From: Roseateles aquatilis
GTDB taxonomy: Bacteria > Pseudomonadota > Gammaproteobacteria > Burkholderiales > Burkholderiaceae_C
Assembly: GCF_002205645.1 (NCBI RefSeq)
Contig: NZ_NIOF01000002.1
Location: 186,001-250,000 of the forward strand
Length of the DNA: 64,000 bases
Direction of reading: 5' to 3'
Shown: piece by piece, positions 13,995 through 24,093 of the stretch
Layout of the letters: each line of letters begins with the position of its first letter
Numbering within the stretch: position 1 is the stretch's first letter
Notes under the pieces: generated by a model
What the model was told of the DNA's origin: nothing
What the model saw: the letters and a program-made list of their open reading frames with translations, nothing else
Databases searched by the model: none
Program-made: the position numbers and the translations under genes

Positions 13995-14702
13995 ATGACC
14001 GATAAACACCTCTCTACCCAATTCGATGCCGAGCTGAGCGGCATCTCCACGCGCGTCCTGGAAATGGGCGGCCTGGTCGAATCGCAGGTGGCGCAGGCCG
14101 TCGAGGCGCTGGGCACCTTCAGCGGCGAGATCGCCAGCCACGTGCTCAAGCAGGAAGAGATCGTCAACACGATGGAGATCGAGATCGATCGCGACCTGTC
14201 GACGATCATCGCCCGCCGCCAGCCGACGGCCCGCGACCTGCGCCTGCTGATCGCCGTCTCCAAGACGATCGCCAACCTGGAGCGTGTCGGCGACGAGGCC
14301 GCGCGCATCGCCCGCACGGTGCAGCGCCTGATCAACACCGGCGTGTCGAGCCGTCTGCGCCTGCCGATGTCGGACCTGTCGTACGAGGCTGAGCTGGCGA
14401 CCGCGCAACTGCGCAAGGCGCTGGATGCCTTCGCCCGGCTGGACGTCGACCGCGCGCTGGAAGTCCTGAAGGCGGACGACCAGATCGACAAGGAATTCGA
14501 CGGCCTGATGCGCAAGCTGATCACCTACATGATGGAAGACCCGCGCACGATCTCGTCGAGCATCGACCTGGTCTTCGTCGCCAAGGCGATCGAGCGCGTC
14601 GGTGACCACGCCAAGAACCTGGCCGAGGTCATCATCTATGTCGTCAAGGGCACCGACGTGCGCCACAACCCGCCGGATGCGGTCGAGAACATGGTCCGTT
14701 GA
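13995..14702 (+). CDS. phoU: Phosphate signalling regulator PhoU
   Basis: The 235 residues form the usual two three-helix PhoU repeats, each with a metal-binding E/DxxxD-type motif (DLRLLIAVSKTIANLERVGDEA and VFVAKAIERVGDHAKNLAE). PhoU links the Pst transporter to PhoR and keeps the kinase silent when phosphate is plentiful. It has a GGGGAG ribosome site and lies 19 bp after pstB. Confidence 0.97.
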   Translation: MTDKHLSTQFDAELSGISTRVLEMGGLVESQVAQAVEALGTFSGEIASHVLKQEEIVNTMEIEIDRDLSTIIARRQPTARDLRLLIAVSKTIANLERVGDEAARIARTVQRLINTGVSSRLRLPMSDLSYEAELATAQLRKALDAFARLDVDRALEVLKADDQIDKEFDGLMRKLITYMMEDPRTISSSIDLVFVAKAIERVGDHAKNLAEVIIYVVKGTDVRHNPPDAVENMVR

Positions 14703-14742
14703 ACGGCCCATGATCGACTAGCCGTACAAAGGAGTTCCCCGA

Positions 14743-15444
14743 ATGAGTCGAATCCTGGTCGTCGAAGACGAATCCGCGATTGCCGAACTGATCTCCATCA
14801 ATCTGCGTCACGCCGGCTTCGAGGTCACGCTGGCCGGCAATGCCGAGCAGGCCCAACTCGAGGTGGACCGGGTGCTGCCCGACCTCGTCGTGCTGGACTG
14901 GATGCTGCCCGGTCAGACCGGCCTGGCGCTGGCCCGCCAGTGGCGCGGCGCGACCCGCACCCGCGAGCTGCCGATCATCATGCTGACGGCGCGCGCGGAA
15001 GAGGTCGACAAGGTGTCCGGCCTCGATGCCGGCGCGGACGACTACCTGACCAAGCCGTTCTCGACCAACGAGCTGCTGGCCCGCATCCGCGCGGTGCTGC
15101 GCCGCAAGGCGCCCGAGGCGCTGGACTCGGCGGTCGACGTGGGCGGTCTGGTGCTCGATCCGGGCACCCGCCGCGTCAGCCGCGAAGGCGTCGAGGTCAA
15201 GCTCGGCCCGACCGAATTCCGCCTGCTGCATTTCTTCATGACGCACCCGGAACGCGTGCACAGCCGTTCGCAGCTGCTGGACCGCGTCTGGGGCGACCAC
15301 GTGTTCATCGAGGAGCGCACCGTCGACGTCCACGTCAAGCGCTTGCGCGAGGCGCTGGAGAAGGTGAACTGCCAGCGCATGATCGAAACGGTGCGCGGCG
15401 CCGGCTATCGACTGACCCAGCAAAGCAGCGCCCTGTCGGCCTGA
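14743..15444 (+). CDS. phoB: Phosphate response regulator PhoB
   Basis: This 233-residue OmpR/PhoB-class regulator has the receiver domain with phospho-acceptor Asp52 (LVVLDWMLPG), the acidic pair ED near residue 9, and the conserved Lys in TKPFSTNEL. The C-terminal winged helix includes RSQLLDRVWG and RTVDVHVKRLREAL. It binds PHO boxes such as those upstream of pstS, so the operon is autoactivated. AAAGGAG precedes the ATG. Confidence 0.98.
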   Translation: MSRILVVEDESAIAELISINLRHAGFEVTLAGNAEQAQLEVDRVLPDLVVLDWMLPGQTGLALARQWRGATRTRELPIIMLTARAEEVDKVSGLDAGADDYLTKPFSTNELLARIRAVLRRKAPEALDSAVDVGGLVLDPGTRRVSREGVEVKLGPTEFRLLHFFMTHPERVHSRSQLLDRVWGDHVFIEERTVDVHVKRLREALEKVNCQRMIETVRGAGYRLTQQSSALSA

Positions 15445-15451
15445 ATACGCG

Positions 15452-16831
15452 ATGGCCTGGATGTTGTCGCGGGTGCTGATGCTGGTGCTGTGCACCGGCG
15501 TCGCGGGCGGGCTGGGATGGTGGTTGGGCGAATGGATACGGATGCCGCATCTGGCGGCGGCGCTGGCCGCCGGCGTGGCCGTCGTGATGATGGCCTTGTG
15601 GGACGCGGCGCGCGCGCACCGGTTGATCGTCTGGTTGCGCGGTGATCAGCACGACGACGCGCCCCGGCTGAGCGGCCTGTGGGGCGAACTGGCCTACCGC
15701 GTCGAGCGCGGCATGCGCGATCGCGAGCGCCGCTACGAGCGCGAGCGGCAGCAGCTGGAGCAGTTCCTGCTCGCGATCGAGGCCTCGCCCAACGGCGTGA
15801 TCCTGCTCGACGGGCTGGATCACATCCAGTGGTGCAACACGGTCGCGGCGGACCACTTCTCGCTCGACCCACAGCGCGACAAGCTGCAGCGGATCACCAA
15901 CCTGGTCCGTTATCCCGCCTTCGTGTCCTACCTGCAGTCGGGCCAGTATCAGCAACCGCTGACGCTGAACAACGCGCGCGGCAAGGCGACGCTGCAGGTC
16001 CTGGTGCGCGATTACGGCGTGGCCGGCGAGTCCCGCCGGTTGGTGCTGTCGTTGGACGTGACCGACCGCGAGCGCTCGGAGGCGATGCGCCGCGACTTCG
16101 TCGCCAACGTGTCGCATGAGATCCGTACGCCGCTGACGGTGCTGGCCGGCTTCATCGAGACGATGGCCAGCCTGCAACTGACCGAGACCGAGCGCAAGCG
16201 CGTGCTGCACCTGATGCAGCAGCAGACCACGCGGATGCAGACGCTGGTGGGCGACCTGCTGACCCTGGCGCAGTTGGAAGGCAGCCCGAGGCCCGGAGCG
16301 GACAACTGGCTTGCGCTGGACTCGCTGCTGGGGCGCGTCGCCGCCGATGCGCGGGCACTGTCGGCCGGCCGTCATGAGCTGGTCTGCGAGCATCAGACCG
16401 GCTTCGAACTGGCGGGCGTGGAGACCGAGGTGCTGAGCGCCGTGGCCAACCTCGTCAGCAACGCGGTGCGCTACACGCCGGAAGGCGGTCGCATCGAGCT
16501 GCAATGGCGCTGGCTGCCGGACCATGGCGGAGAGATCGCCGTCATCGACAACGGTCCGGGCATCGCGCGCGAACATCTACCGCGCCTGACCGAGCGCTTC
16601 TACCGTGTCGACGGCAGCCGCTCGCGGGACACCGGCGGCACGGGCCTGGGGCTGTCGATCGTCAAGCACGTCGTCCAGCGCCATGGCGGTGAACTGCGCA
16701 TCGAGAGCGAGCCCGGCAAGGGCTCCAAGTTCAAGCTGCAGTTCCCGGCCGCGCGGCTTCGCCTGGCCGACGCGACGGCGATGGGCGACGAATCGGCGCC
16801 CGCCGCGCTGGCCGGCGGCGACGACCGCTGA
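15452..16831 (+). CDS. phoR: Phosphate sensor histidine kinase PhoR
   Basis: The 459 residues contain two N-terminal membrane segments (about 4-24 and 33-50), a PAS domain (about 105-205), HisKA with phospho-accepting His222 in NVSHEIRTPLTVL, and an HATPase domain with N box (NLVSNAVRYTPEGG), G1 (DNGPGIA) and G2 (GGTGLGLSIVKH). No large periplasmic sensor is present, as is typical of PhoR, which senses through PstSCAB-PhoU. It begins 7 bp after phoB. Confidence 0.97.
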   Translation: MAWMLSRVLMLVLCTGVAGGLGWWLGEWIRMPHLAAALAAGVAVVMMALWDAARAHRLIVWLRGDQHDDAPRLSGLWGELAYRVERGMRDRERRYERERQQLEQFLLAIEASPNGVILLDGLDHIQWCNTVAADHFSLDPQRDKLQRITNLVRYPAFVSYLQSGQYQQPLTLNNARGKATLQVLVRDYGVAGESRRLVLSLDVTDRERSEAMRRDFVANVSHEIRTPLTVLAGFIETMASLQLTETERKRVLHLMQQQTTRMQTLVGDLLTLAQLEGSPRPGADNWLALDSLLGRVAADARALSAGRHELVCEHQTGFELAGVETEVLSAVANLVSNAVRYTPEGGRIELQWRWLPDHGGEIAVIDNGPGIAREHLPRLTERFYRVDGSRSRDTGGTGLGLSIVKHVVQRHGGELRIESEPGKGSKFKLQFPAARLRLADATAMGDESAPAALAGGDDR

Positions 16832-16891
16832 AAAGGGGTCGCTGAGGACGGACCGCGGCGCGGCCCGCCCATCAACGACGATCGGCGTGGA

Positions 16892-18541
16892 TCAACGGTC
16901 GCGCTGCATGACCAGATAGGTGCCGAAGCGGTCGGTGGGGCGCCTCACGACGCCCAGCACGCGCCACCCCGTCGGCGGCGCCGGGGTGTTTTCCGCCTGC
17001 ACCGCCATGCCGTACGAGCAGCGCGCCTGCGACAGCTCCCGGGTGGCGTCGACACTCCAGTTGCCCTGGAACTCCAACGCCGCCAGCACGTGCAGCGGCA
17101 AGCCCGGTGCCGCGATGCAATCGATCCCGGGCGGCAGTTGCGCCGCGACGCGATCCACCAGCGGCTTGTTGCTGCGGGCGTAGTTCAGCGGATGCAGGCC
17201 CAGCGTCATCGACAGCATCCAGGCCAGCGCGACGCCGCCTGCGGGCAGGGCCAGGCTCTTCCAGATCGCATGACGGTGGCGCGCCGTGCGCCACCGCACC
17301 AGCCAGATCCAGGCCAGCGTGCCCAGGATCGCCAGGATGAAGGTGAGCAGGCCGAATTCGGGCTCGTACCCTTGCGCCAGCCGGCGGACGTTGGCCAGGA
17401 ACTTCGGCGGCCAACCGAGCTGCAGCGCGCTGTAGTACAGCCACAGGAAGATCGCCCCCGCGCTGAAGAAGAACACCGAGAACCAGTCGAGCAGGGCGCT
17501 CGCGCTGCGCTGGAAGGTCGGTAGCGCGAAGCTCGCCAGCACCGCCAGCGGCGGCAGCGCGAGCAGCAGCGCGCGGTCGTCCGCGCCCATCAGCAGGCTG
17601 CACAGCAGCGGCACGACGGAGGCCAGCAACGGCACCGCGATGTGTCGCCGCATCAGGTGCGAGCGCCAGCGCCATGCCGACCAGAGCGCCAATGGCCAGG
17701 CCGGCCAGCAGAACCAGCCCACCAGCCGCGCCCAGTCGAGCAGGCTGCGCCCGCTGGCGCGGACACGCCAGGCCCAGCCATGCATTGGCCAGGCGACCAG
17801 TGCCGCCAAGGCCATCGCGGCCAGGATCCAGGGCAGGAATTTGCGAGCGTCCTCATAGGTCGAGCGATAGCTCAGCCAGGCCGCGCCGACCGCCAGCGCC
17901 AAGGCCACCGCGGGCGCGCCGCTGGTGGCCAGCACCGGCAGCGCGACCAGCATCGCCGCGCGTGATTTCCATCGTCGGAACGGCACCGCCGCGAGGCTGT
18001 AGACGAACAGCGTGATGCCGAGCAGCTGGAGGATCTCCGGTGTCGTCTCATGGCCCAGCCGCAACAGGCCGATGCAGGCGATCAGCGCCAGCAGGCAGCC
18101 GTCGGCCATGGCGCGGGCGTAGTCGACCGCGTGGGCCTCGCCGCCGAACGCGAACGCGACCGGCTGGGCCGCCTCGGTGCGGGCCAGATGCAGGCAGCTG
18201 TACCAGGCCAGCGCCAGCACGGCGGCCAGCATCAGGCCGAACGGGATACGCGCCGCCAGGGATGGTTCAAGGAACGGCAGCAGCTTGATGCCGAGCGTGC
18301 CCACCCAATAGGGCAGCAGGCCGCCATCCGCAGGCAGGCCGGCGATCGCGGGCTGCAACCAGGAGGCGTGGCCTTGCGCGATGCTGGCGATGTAGCCGAA
18401 GGCGGTGAGGTCGGCATTGCGCCAGGGGTCGCGGCCGAACAGTCCGGGCAGCACATAGGCGCCGCACAACAGCAGGAGCGCCCAGCGCGGGATCGGGTGG
18501 GTGCTGCGCTCGGCCACGACGGCCGGGGTAGGCAGATTCAT
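16892..18541 (-). CDS. Polytopic ArnT/PMT-like membrane glycosyltransferase
   Basis: This 549-residue protein has about eleven or twelve hydrophobic segments. Near the N-terminus the motif GLFGRDPWRNAD occupies the position of the acidic catalytic loop of GT-C enzymes such as ArnT and protein mannosyltransferases, which use polyprenyl-phosphate sugars on the outer membrane face. The acceptor and sugar cannot be read from sequence. It is convergent with phoR and separated from rpmE2 by a terminator, so it is probably transcribed alone. Confidence 0.7.
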   Translation of the reverse strand: MNLPTPAVVAERSTHPIPRWALLLLCGAYVLPGLFGRDPWRNADLTAFGYIASIAQGHASWLQPAIAGLPADGGLLPYWVGTLGIKLLPFLEPSLAARIPFGLMLAAVLALAWYSCLHLARTEAAQPVAFAFGGEAHAVDYARAMADGCLLALIACIGLLRLGHETTPEILQLLGITLFVYSLAAVPFRRWKSRAAMLVALPVLATSGAPAVALALAVGAAWLSYRSTYEDARKFLPWILAAMALAALVAWPMHGWAWRVRASGRSLLDWARLVGWFCWPAWPLALWSAWRWRSHLMRRHIAVPLLASVVPLLCSLLMGADDRALLLALPPLAVLASFALPTFQRSASALLDWFSVFFFSAGAIFLWLYYSALQLGWPPKFLANVRRLAQGYEPEFGLLTFILAILGTLAWIWLVRWRTARHRHAIWKSLALPAGGVALAWMLSMTLGLHPLNYARSNKPLVDRVAAQLPPGIDCIAAPGLPLHVLAALEFQGNWSVDATRELSQARCSYGMAVQAENTPAPPTGWRVLGVVRRPTDRFGTYLVMQRDR

Positions 18542-18749
18542 GCGCGTCTGTCTCGTTCTCGTTTTGGATGCCGGTGCGCATCATGCCGCAGCTTGGGTGA
18601 GGGGCGAGGGAAGTCGCCGGACGCCGTGCGGTAAAGACCTGGGTCGCGTCGACGCCACGGCATGCCTGTGAACACGATCACCCGTGTCGCCGCCGTCGCC
18701 CTCATCGGCGGGGAGGATGGCGGGCCGGGCGTCGATCGTTTCGACCATG

Positions 18750-18778
18750 AAAAAAGGCAGCCGATGAGGGCTGCCTTT
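18750..18778 (-). terminator. Terminator of rpmE2
   Basis: On the minus strand GGCAGCC...GGCTGCC is followed by six T, 45 bp after the rpmE2 stop. Confidence 0.85.
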
Positions 18779-18823
18779 CGATCGTCGGGTGGCTGACCGT
18801 GGGGTCGACCACCGAGGCCTGGA

Positions 18824-19090
18824 TCAGGCCTTCTTCGGGACGATGCCGGCGAACTTGTTGCGGAACTTCTCGACGCGGCCACCCAGGCTGTCGATGCTCT
18901 TCTGCGTGCCCGTGTAGAACGGGTGCGATTCGCTGGAAGTTTCCAGCTTGACCAGCGGCAGCTCGCGGCCGTCGTCCAGCTTGATCGATTCCTTGGTCGT
19001 CACGGTCGAGCGGATGACGAACTGGGAACCGTTGGACTGGTCCAGGAAGACCACGTCGCGGTAGTTAGGGTGAATGCCTTCTTTAGCCAT
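18824..19090 (-). CDS. rpmE2: 50S ribosomal protein L31 type B
   Basis: From MAKEGIHPNYRDVVF the protein is 88 residues, preceded by GAGG at good spacing. The zinc-ribbon cysteines of classical L31 are absent, and the type-B signature SHPFYTGTQK and C-terminal GRVEKFRNKF are present. Cys-free L31 can replace the zinc form when zinc is scarce. No Zur-like palindrome is evident upstream. A TATACT -10 lies at 19165-19170 on the minus strand. Confidence 0.96.
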   Translation of the reverse strand: MAKEGIHPNYRDVVFLDQSNGSQFVIRSTVTTKESIKLDDGRELPLVKLETSSESHPFYTGTQKSIDSLGGRVEKFRNKFAGIVPKKA

Positions 19091-19176
19091 CTTGAGCGCC
19101 TCGCTGTTGTGCCGCCAGCCACACCGCACCGCGCAGTGCACTTGTCGACAGCGGAAAAACGTCGAGTATAGCTGAA

Positions 19177-19204
19177 ATGCAAGAAGCCGCCCAGGGGCGG
19201 CTTC
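19177..19204 (-). terminator. Terminator of rho
   Basis: GAAGCCGCCC and GGGCGGCTTC pair around a two-base loop. On the minus strand they are followed by the imperfect T-tract TTGCATTT, 26 bp after the rho stop. Confidence 0.7.
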
Positions 19205-19229
19205 CGTGAAGACCTCGTGTCGAGAGAAC

Positions 19230-20492
<1,263 letters not shown>

Positions 20493-20726
20493 GGGGGGAT
20501 GACCCGGTCGGTCGTCCAGGGCCTGCCAAGACCAGGGACATAAACAACGGCGAGCCCAAGGGACGCGCGTGCCGCATGACAGCGGACAAGAAAGATGCGG
20601 GAGCTTGGGCGCCGAGTCCACGCGCTCACCCGGAAACATCGACGGCGTCCTGAGACGCCGTTTGCCCCGGGAGGGCGTGTTGGCAAGTTGTCCGTCGAGG
20701 CCGCGCGGGCCCCGACGAATTCGATG

Positions 20727-20757
20727 ATTATAGGTGAGCGTCCAGGAAGGACGTCAA
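20727..20757 (-). promoter_or_regulatory. Candidate rho promoter overlapping the trxA stop codon
   Basis: On the minus strand TTGACG (20757-20752) and a perfect TATAAT (20732-20727) are 19 bp apart. The -10 overlaps the trxA TAA. This would give a rho leader of about 230 nt, containing a hairpin (GACGGCGTC/GACGCCGT, 20641-20661). Confidence 0.55.
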
Positions 20758-21057
20758 CTGGGCCTTGGACAGGGCGCCGACCTTGGTGGCGGCGAGCTGG
20801 CCGCCCTTGAACAGCATCAGTGTCGGGATGCCGCGGATGCCGAACTTGGCCGGCACTTCGCGGTTGTCATCGACATTGAGCTTGGCGATCTGCAGGCGGT
20901 CGCCGTAGTCCTTGGCCACCTCGTCGAGGATGGGGGCGATCATCTTGCAGGGGCCGCACCACTCGGCCCAGTAGTCGACCAGCACCGGTTTGTCGGACTG
21001 GATCACGTCGCTGTCGAAGGACGCATCGGAAATGTGTTTGATCTGTTCGCTGCTCAT
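20728..21057 (-). CDS. trxA: Thioredoxin 1
   Basis: From [14 protein letters not shown] the protein is 109 residues. The redox site is WCGPC (Cys34 and Cys37), the buried Asp is in LVDYWAEW, and the cis-proline is in [10 protein letters not shown]. It is the general cytoplasmic disulfide reductant. It precedes rho, a conserved proteobacterial pairing, and diverges from the AddB-like gene. Confidence 0.97.
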   Translation of the reverse strand: MSSEQIKHISDASFDSDVIQSDKPVLVDYWAEWCGPCKMIAPILDEVAKDYGDRLQIAKLNVDDNREVPAKFGIRGIPTLMLFKGGQLAATKVGALSKAQLTSFLDAHL

Positions 21058-21276
21058 GGGTGGAGTCCTTGCTTGAAGTCCCTGCCGGGCGGGTGCCTCG
21101 GGTGGGGTCGTCTGCCCGGCGACAATCCTGTCGCCCGGAGGCCTCAGGGATCCAGGCACAATGAATTCTTACACAAGCCCAGAGCCCCCGGTCCGAGTAG
21201 GCACTCGCCGCAGATGCGGGTACGGACCGCGGATCTCAAGGCCTGTCGATCCCCGCGGCGCCTTCGATGCCTCTCG

Positions 21277-24093
21277 ATGCCCGCCAACGCCTTGCAGAGC
21301 CCCCCGACCTCGATGACCTGGATGACGCCGCCGCCCCCGTCCGCCACGACGTCCCCGACCGTGCCGCCTGCTCCGGCCGCTCCGATCGCTCCCATCGACT
21401 TTCCGCTGGACGCCGCCCATGGCGGCGGCGCCCTCTGGGACCGCGTCGCCGGCCGCGCCGCCGACTGGCTGGAGTCCCGCCACCTGCCCGCCCGCGACGC
21501 CGTCCTGCTGCTGCCGTTCGCGCAGCATCTGGCCCCGGCGCGGCGGGCGTGGATGGCGCTCTCGCGCTGGCAGCCGCGCATCGAGACGACCCACAGCCTG
21601 GCTTCCGCGCTCGGGCCGAGCGCGCTCGCGCAGGCGCAGCAACTGACTGGCGACGCCGCGATCGACGCGCTCGCCGCCCGCGCGCTGCTGCGCGGGCAGA
21701 GCTGGGCGCGGCAGTTGCTCGACGACGACCCCCGCACCCATGACGCCGCCGTGCAACGGCTGGTCGAGGCGGCCCATGCGCTGGCCCGCGCCGCGGCGCT
21801 GCGTGATCCGGCGCGGCGGTCCGAGTTCTGGGACCAAGGCCGCCAGATCCTCGCCGGCCAGAGCGGCGTCGGCCACCTGGAACGGGCGCTGCTGGCCGTG
21901 GCGCTGGAATGGGCCGCGGCCGATCCGCGCGCGCCGGCCACCGACGGACTCTTCTCCCTGCGTCCCAGCGCCTGGATCCACCTGCGCTGCGGAGGTCCCG
22001 ATCCATTGGCCGACGCCTTGCTCGACAGCGCCGAGGCCGCCGGCATTCCCTGCCTGCGCCTGAGCGCGGACCTGCCGCTCGACCACGTCTTCGACGGCGG
22101 TGGCGGGCTGACGGGCCGGGTCGAGCAGGCCGTCTGCGACGACTTCGAGGACCTCGCTCAATGCAGCGCGGCATCGGTGCTGGATCACTTGCTGGCGGGC
22201 CGCGCACCGGTCGCGTTGATCGCCCAGGACCGGGTGCTGCTGCGGCGCGTGCGCGCGCTGCTGGAGCGGCAGGGCCTGGGTATCCAGGACGAGACCGGCT
22301 GGACGCTCGCCACCACCGCCCCCGCGGCGCAACTGATGGCCTTGCTGCGGGCCACGCGACGCGACGCGACGGTCGACGACTGCCTGGCCTGGATGAAGAC
22401 GCCGCTGGCCGCGTCGCTGCGCGATCGCGGCGGCAGTGCCGCGTTGTCCGCGCTGGAGGCCCGCTGCCGCCAGCGCGGCTGGTCGGCGCCGCAGGCGGTC
22501 CGTGTCGACAAGCTGCTCCCCGGTAGCGCGCGGCTGTGGGAAGCCGCCCAGGAGGCGTTGGCGCCGCTGCGGGACGCGCGCGGCGCGCAAGCGCTCGAAG
22601 CCTGGCTGACCTTGCTGCGCGACATGCTGAAGCAGCTCGGCGCGGACGACCAGCTCGACCGCCAGCCCGCCGGCGGCCCGCAGGTGCTGGACGCGCTGTG
22701 GCTGCGGCGCTCGCCGTGGCCCGGCTCGGCGCATGAGGCGGTGCTGAAGGAGGCGCAACTGACCGCCTCCGAGTTCGTCGCCTGGGTGTCCGACACGCTG
22801 GAGGCGGCGCAGTACGTGCCGCCGCTGCAAGGCGGCCTGCAGATCATGATCACGCCGCTCGCGCGGACGATGCTGCGGCCCTTCGGCGCGATCGTGCTGC
22901 CGGGCGCGGACGCGGCGACGCTGGGCCCCGTGCCCCCGGGGCCGGTGCTGATCGGCGACAGCCTGGCGCGTCAACTGGGCCTGCCCACGGTCGAGGACAA
23001 GCGTCTGGCGCTGTCCTGGCAGTTCGCGCAACTGCTGCGCGCGCCCGCGGTGACCTTGCTGCGCCGCGGCCACCTCGGCAGCGAGCCGCTGGCCGCGAGT
23101 CCGTTGCTGGACCGGCTCGATCTGGCGATGCAGGCGGCGGGCCAGGGCGCGTTGCCGCACTGGACGGACCCGCGCCTGACGCAGGCCGTGCCCGCCGCGC
23201 ACACCCGCCGGGCCAGCGCGCATGCCCCAGGCCGCTTGCCCGCGACCTTGAGCGCCAGCGCGGTCGAGTCGCTGCGGCAGTGCCCCTATCAATTCTTCGC
23301 CCGCGTGGTGCTGGGCCTGCGGGAGTCCAACGAGCTCGAAGTCCAGGCTGACAAGCGCGACTACGGCACCTGGCTGCACGCGGTGCTGCACCAGTTTCAC
23401 CAGGAGCGCGCGGGGGCGGCCGGCTCATCGCTGGACGATGAAGCGCGGTTGCAGCGCGCGGCGCAGGACCAGATGCGAGAGCTCGGTCTGTCGCCCGCGG
23501 AGTTCCTGCCGTACTCGGCCAGCTTCGCGCGTTTCGCGCCGGCCTACCTGGACTGGCTGGCCGGGCGCGAAGCCGAAGGCCAGCGCTACGACCGGGGCGA
23601 GCTGGAGCGCCGTGTCCAACCGTGGGCCGGCATCGAGCCGGCGCTGGAGGATCTGGCGCTGCTGGGGCGCATCGACCGCGTCGACGAAGGGATGGATGGG
23701 CATCTGCTGATCGACTACAAGACCGGCAGCGTGAAAGGCTTGAAGGACAAGGTCGCCGAGCCGCTGGAGGATACGCAGCTCACGGTGTATGCCGTGCTGA
23801 TGGGGGCGGGCGAGGGGCAGGGGGGCGGTTCGGCCGCTGGCGGCGCGGGGGGCGGCGAGGCGCGCCGGCTGCGCGCGCAGTACCTCGCGCTGGACGACGC
23901 GAAGGGGCCGACCGAGATCGAGCACGACCATGTCGAGGACACCGCCGCGACGATGCTCGACGGCCTGCGTGCCGATCTGATGGCGATCCACGGCGGCGAT
24001 GCGTTGCCGGCGCTGGGTGAAGGCGTCGCCTGCGAGTACTGCGAGATGCGGGGGCTGTGCCGCCGCGACGACTGGGAAGGAGCCGCGCCTTGA
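21277..24093 (+). CDS. AddB-like PD-(D/E)XK nuclease subunit of a double-strand-break repair complex
   Basis: About 938 residues from the ATG at 21277; starts at 21214 and near 21313 cannot be excluded. The N-terminal part resembles an inactive helicase and has no Walker A, as in AddB. The C-terminal ~250 residues form a RecB-type nuclease (YGTWLHAVLHQFH, GRIDRVDEG, LLIDYKTGS). Four cysteines, one in LRQCPYQFF and three in CEYCEMRGLC (C-x2-C-x5-C), match the AddB iron-sulfur staple. The stop overlaps the start of the helicase partner, so the two make one DNA-end resection complex feeding RecA. Confidence 0.85.
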   Translation: MPANALQSPPTSMTWMTPPPPSATTSPTVPPAPAAPIAPIDFPLDAAHGGGALWDRVAGRAADWLESRHLPARDAVLLLPFAQHLAPARRAWMALSRWQPRIETTHSLASALGPSALAQAQQLTGDAAIDALAARALLRGQSWARQLLDDDPRTHDAAVQRLVEAAHALARAAALRDPARRSEFWDQGRQILAGQSGVGHLERALLAVALEWAAADPRAPATDGLFSLRPSAWIHLRCGGPDPLADALLDSAEAAGIPCLRLSADLPLDHVFDGGGGLTGRVEQAVCDDFEDLAQCSAASVLDHLLAGRAPVALIAQDRVLLRRVRALLERQGLGIQDETGWTLATTAPAAQLMALLRATRRDATVDDCLAWMKTPLAASLRDRGGSAALSALEARCRQRGWSAPQAVRVDKLLPGSARLWEAAQEALAPLRDARGAQALEAWLTLLRDMLKQLGADDQLDRQPAGGPQVLDALWLRRSPWPGSAHEAVLKEAQLTASEFVAWVSDTLEAAQYVPPLQGGLQIMITPLARTMLRPFGAIVLPGADAATLGPVPPGPVLIGDSLARQLGLPTVEDKRLALSWQFAQLLRAPAVTLLRRGHLGSEPLAASPLLDRLDLAMQAAGQGALPHWTDPRLTQAVPAAHTRRASAHAPGRLPATLSASAVESLRQCPYQFFARVVLGLRESNELEVQADKRDYGTWLHAVLHQFHQERAGAAGSSLDDEARLQRAAQDQMRELGLSPAEFLPYSASFARFAPAYLDWLAGREAEGQRYDRGELERRVQPWAGIEPALEDLALLGRIDRVDEGMDGHLLIDYKTGSVKGLKDKVAEPLEDTQLTVYAVLMGAGEGQGGGSAAGGAGGGEARRLRAQYLALDDAKGPTEIEHDHVEDTAATMLDGLRADLMAIHGGDALPALGEGVACEYCEMRGLCRRDDWEGAAP

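Noticed and set aside
20493-20639. Extended N-terminus of Rho (49 residues)
   Set aside because: The standard start gives exactly the usual 420 residues; the extension has no Rho similarity and lies in the leader.
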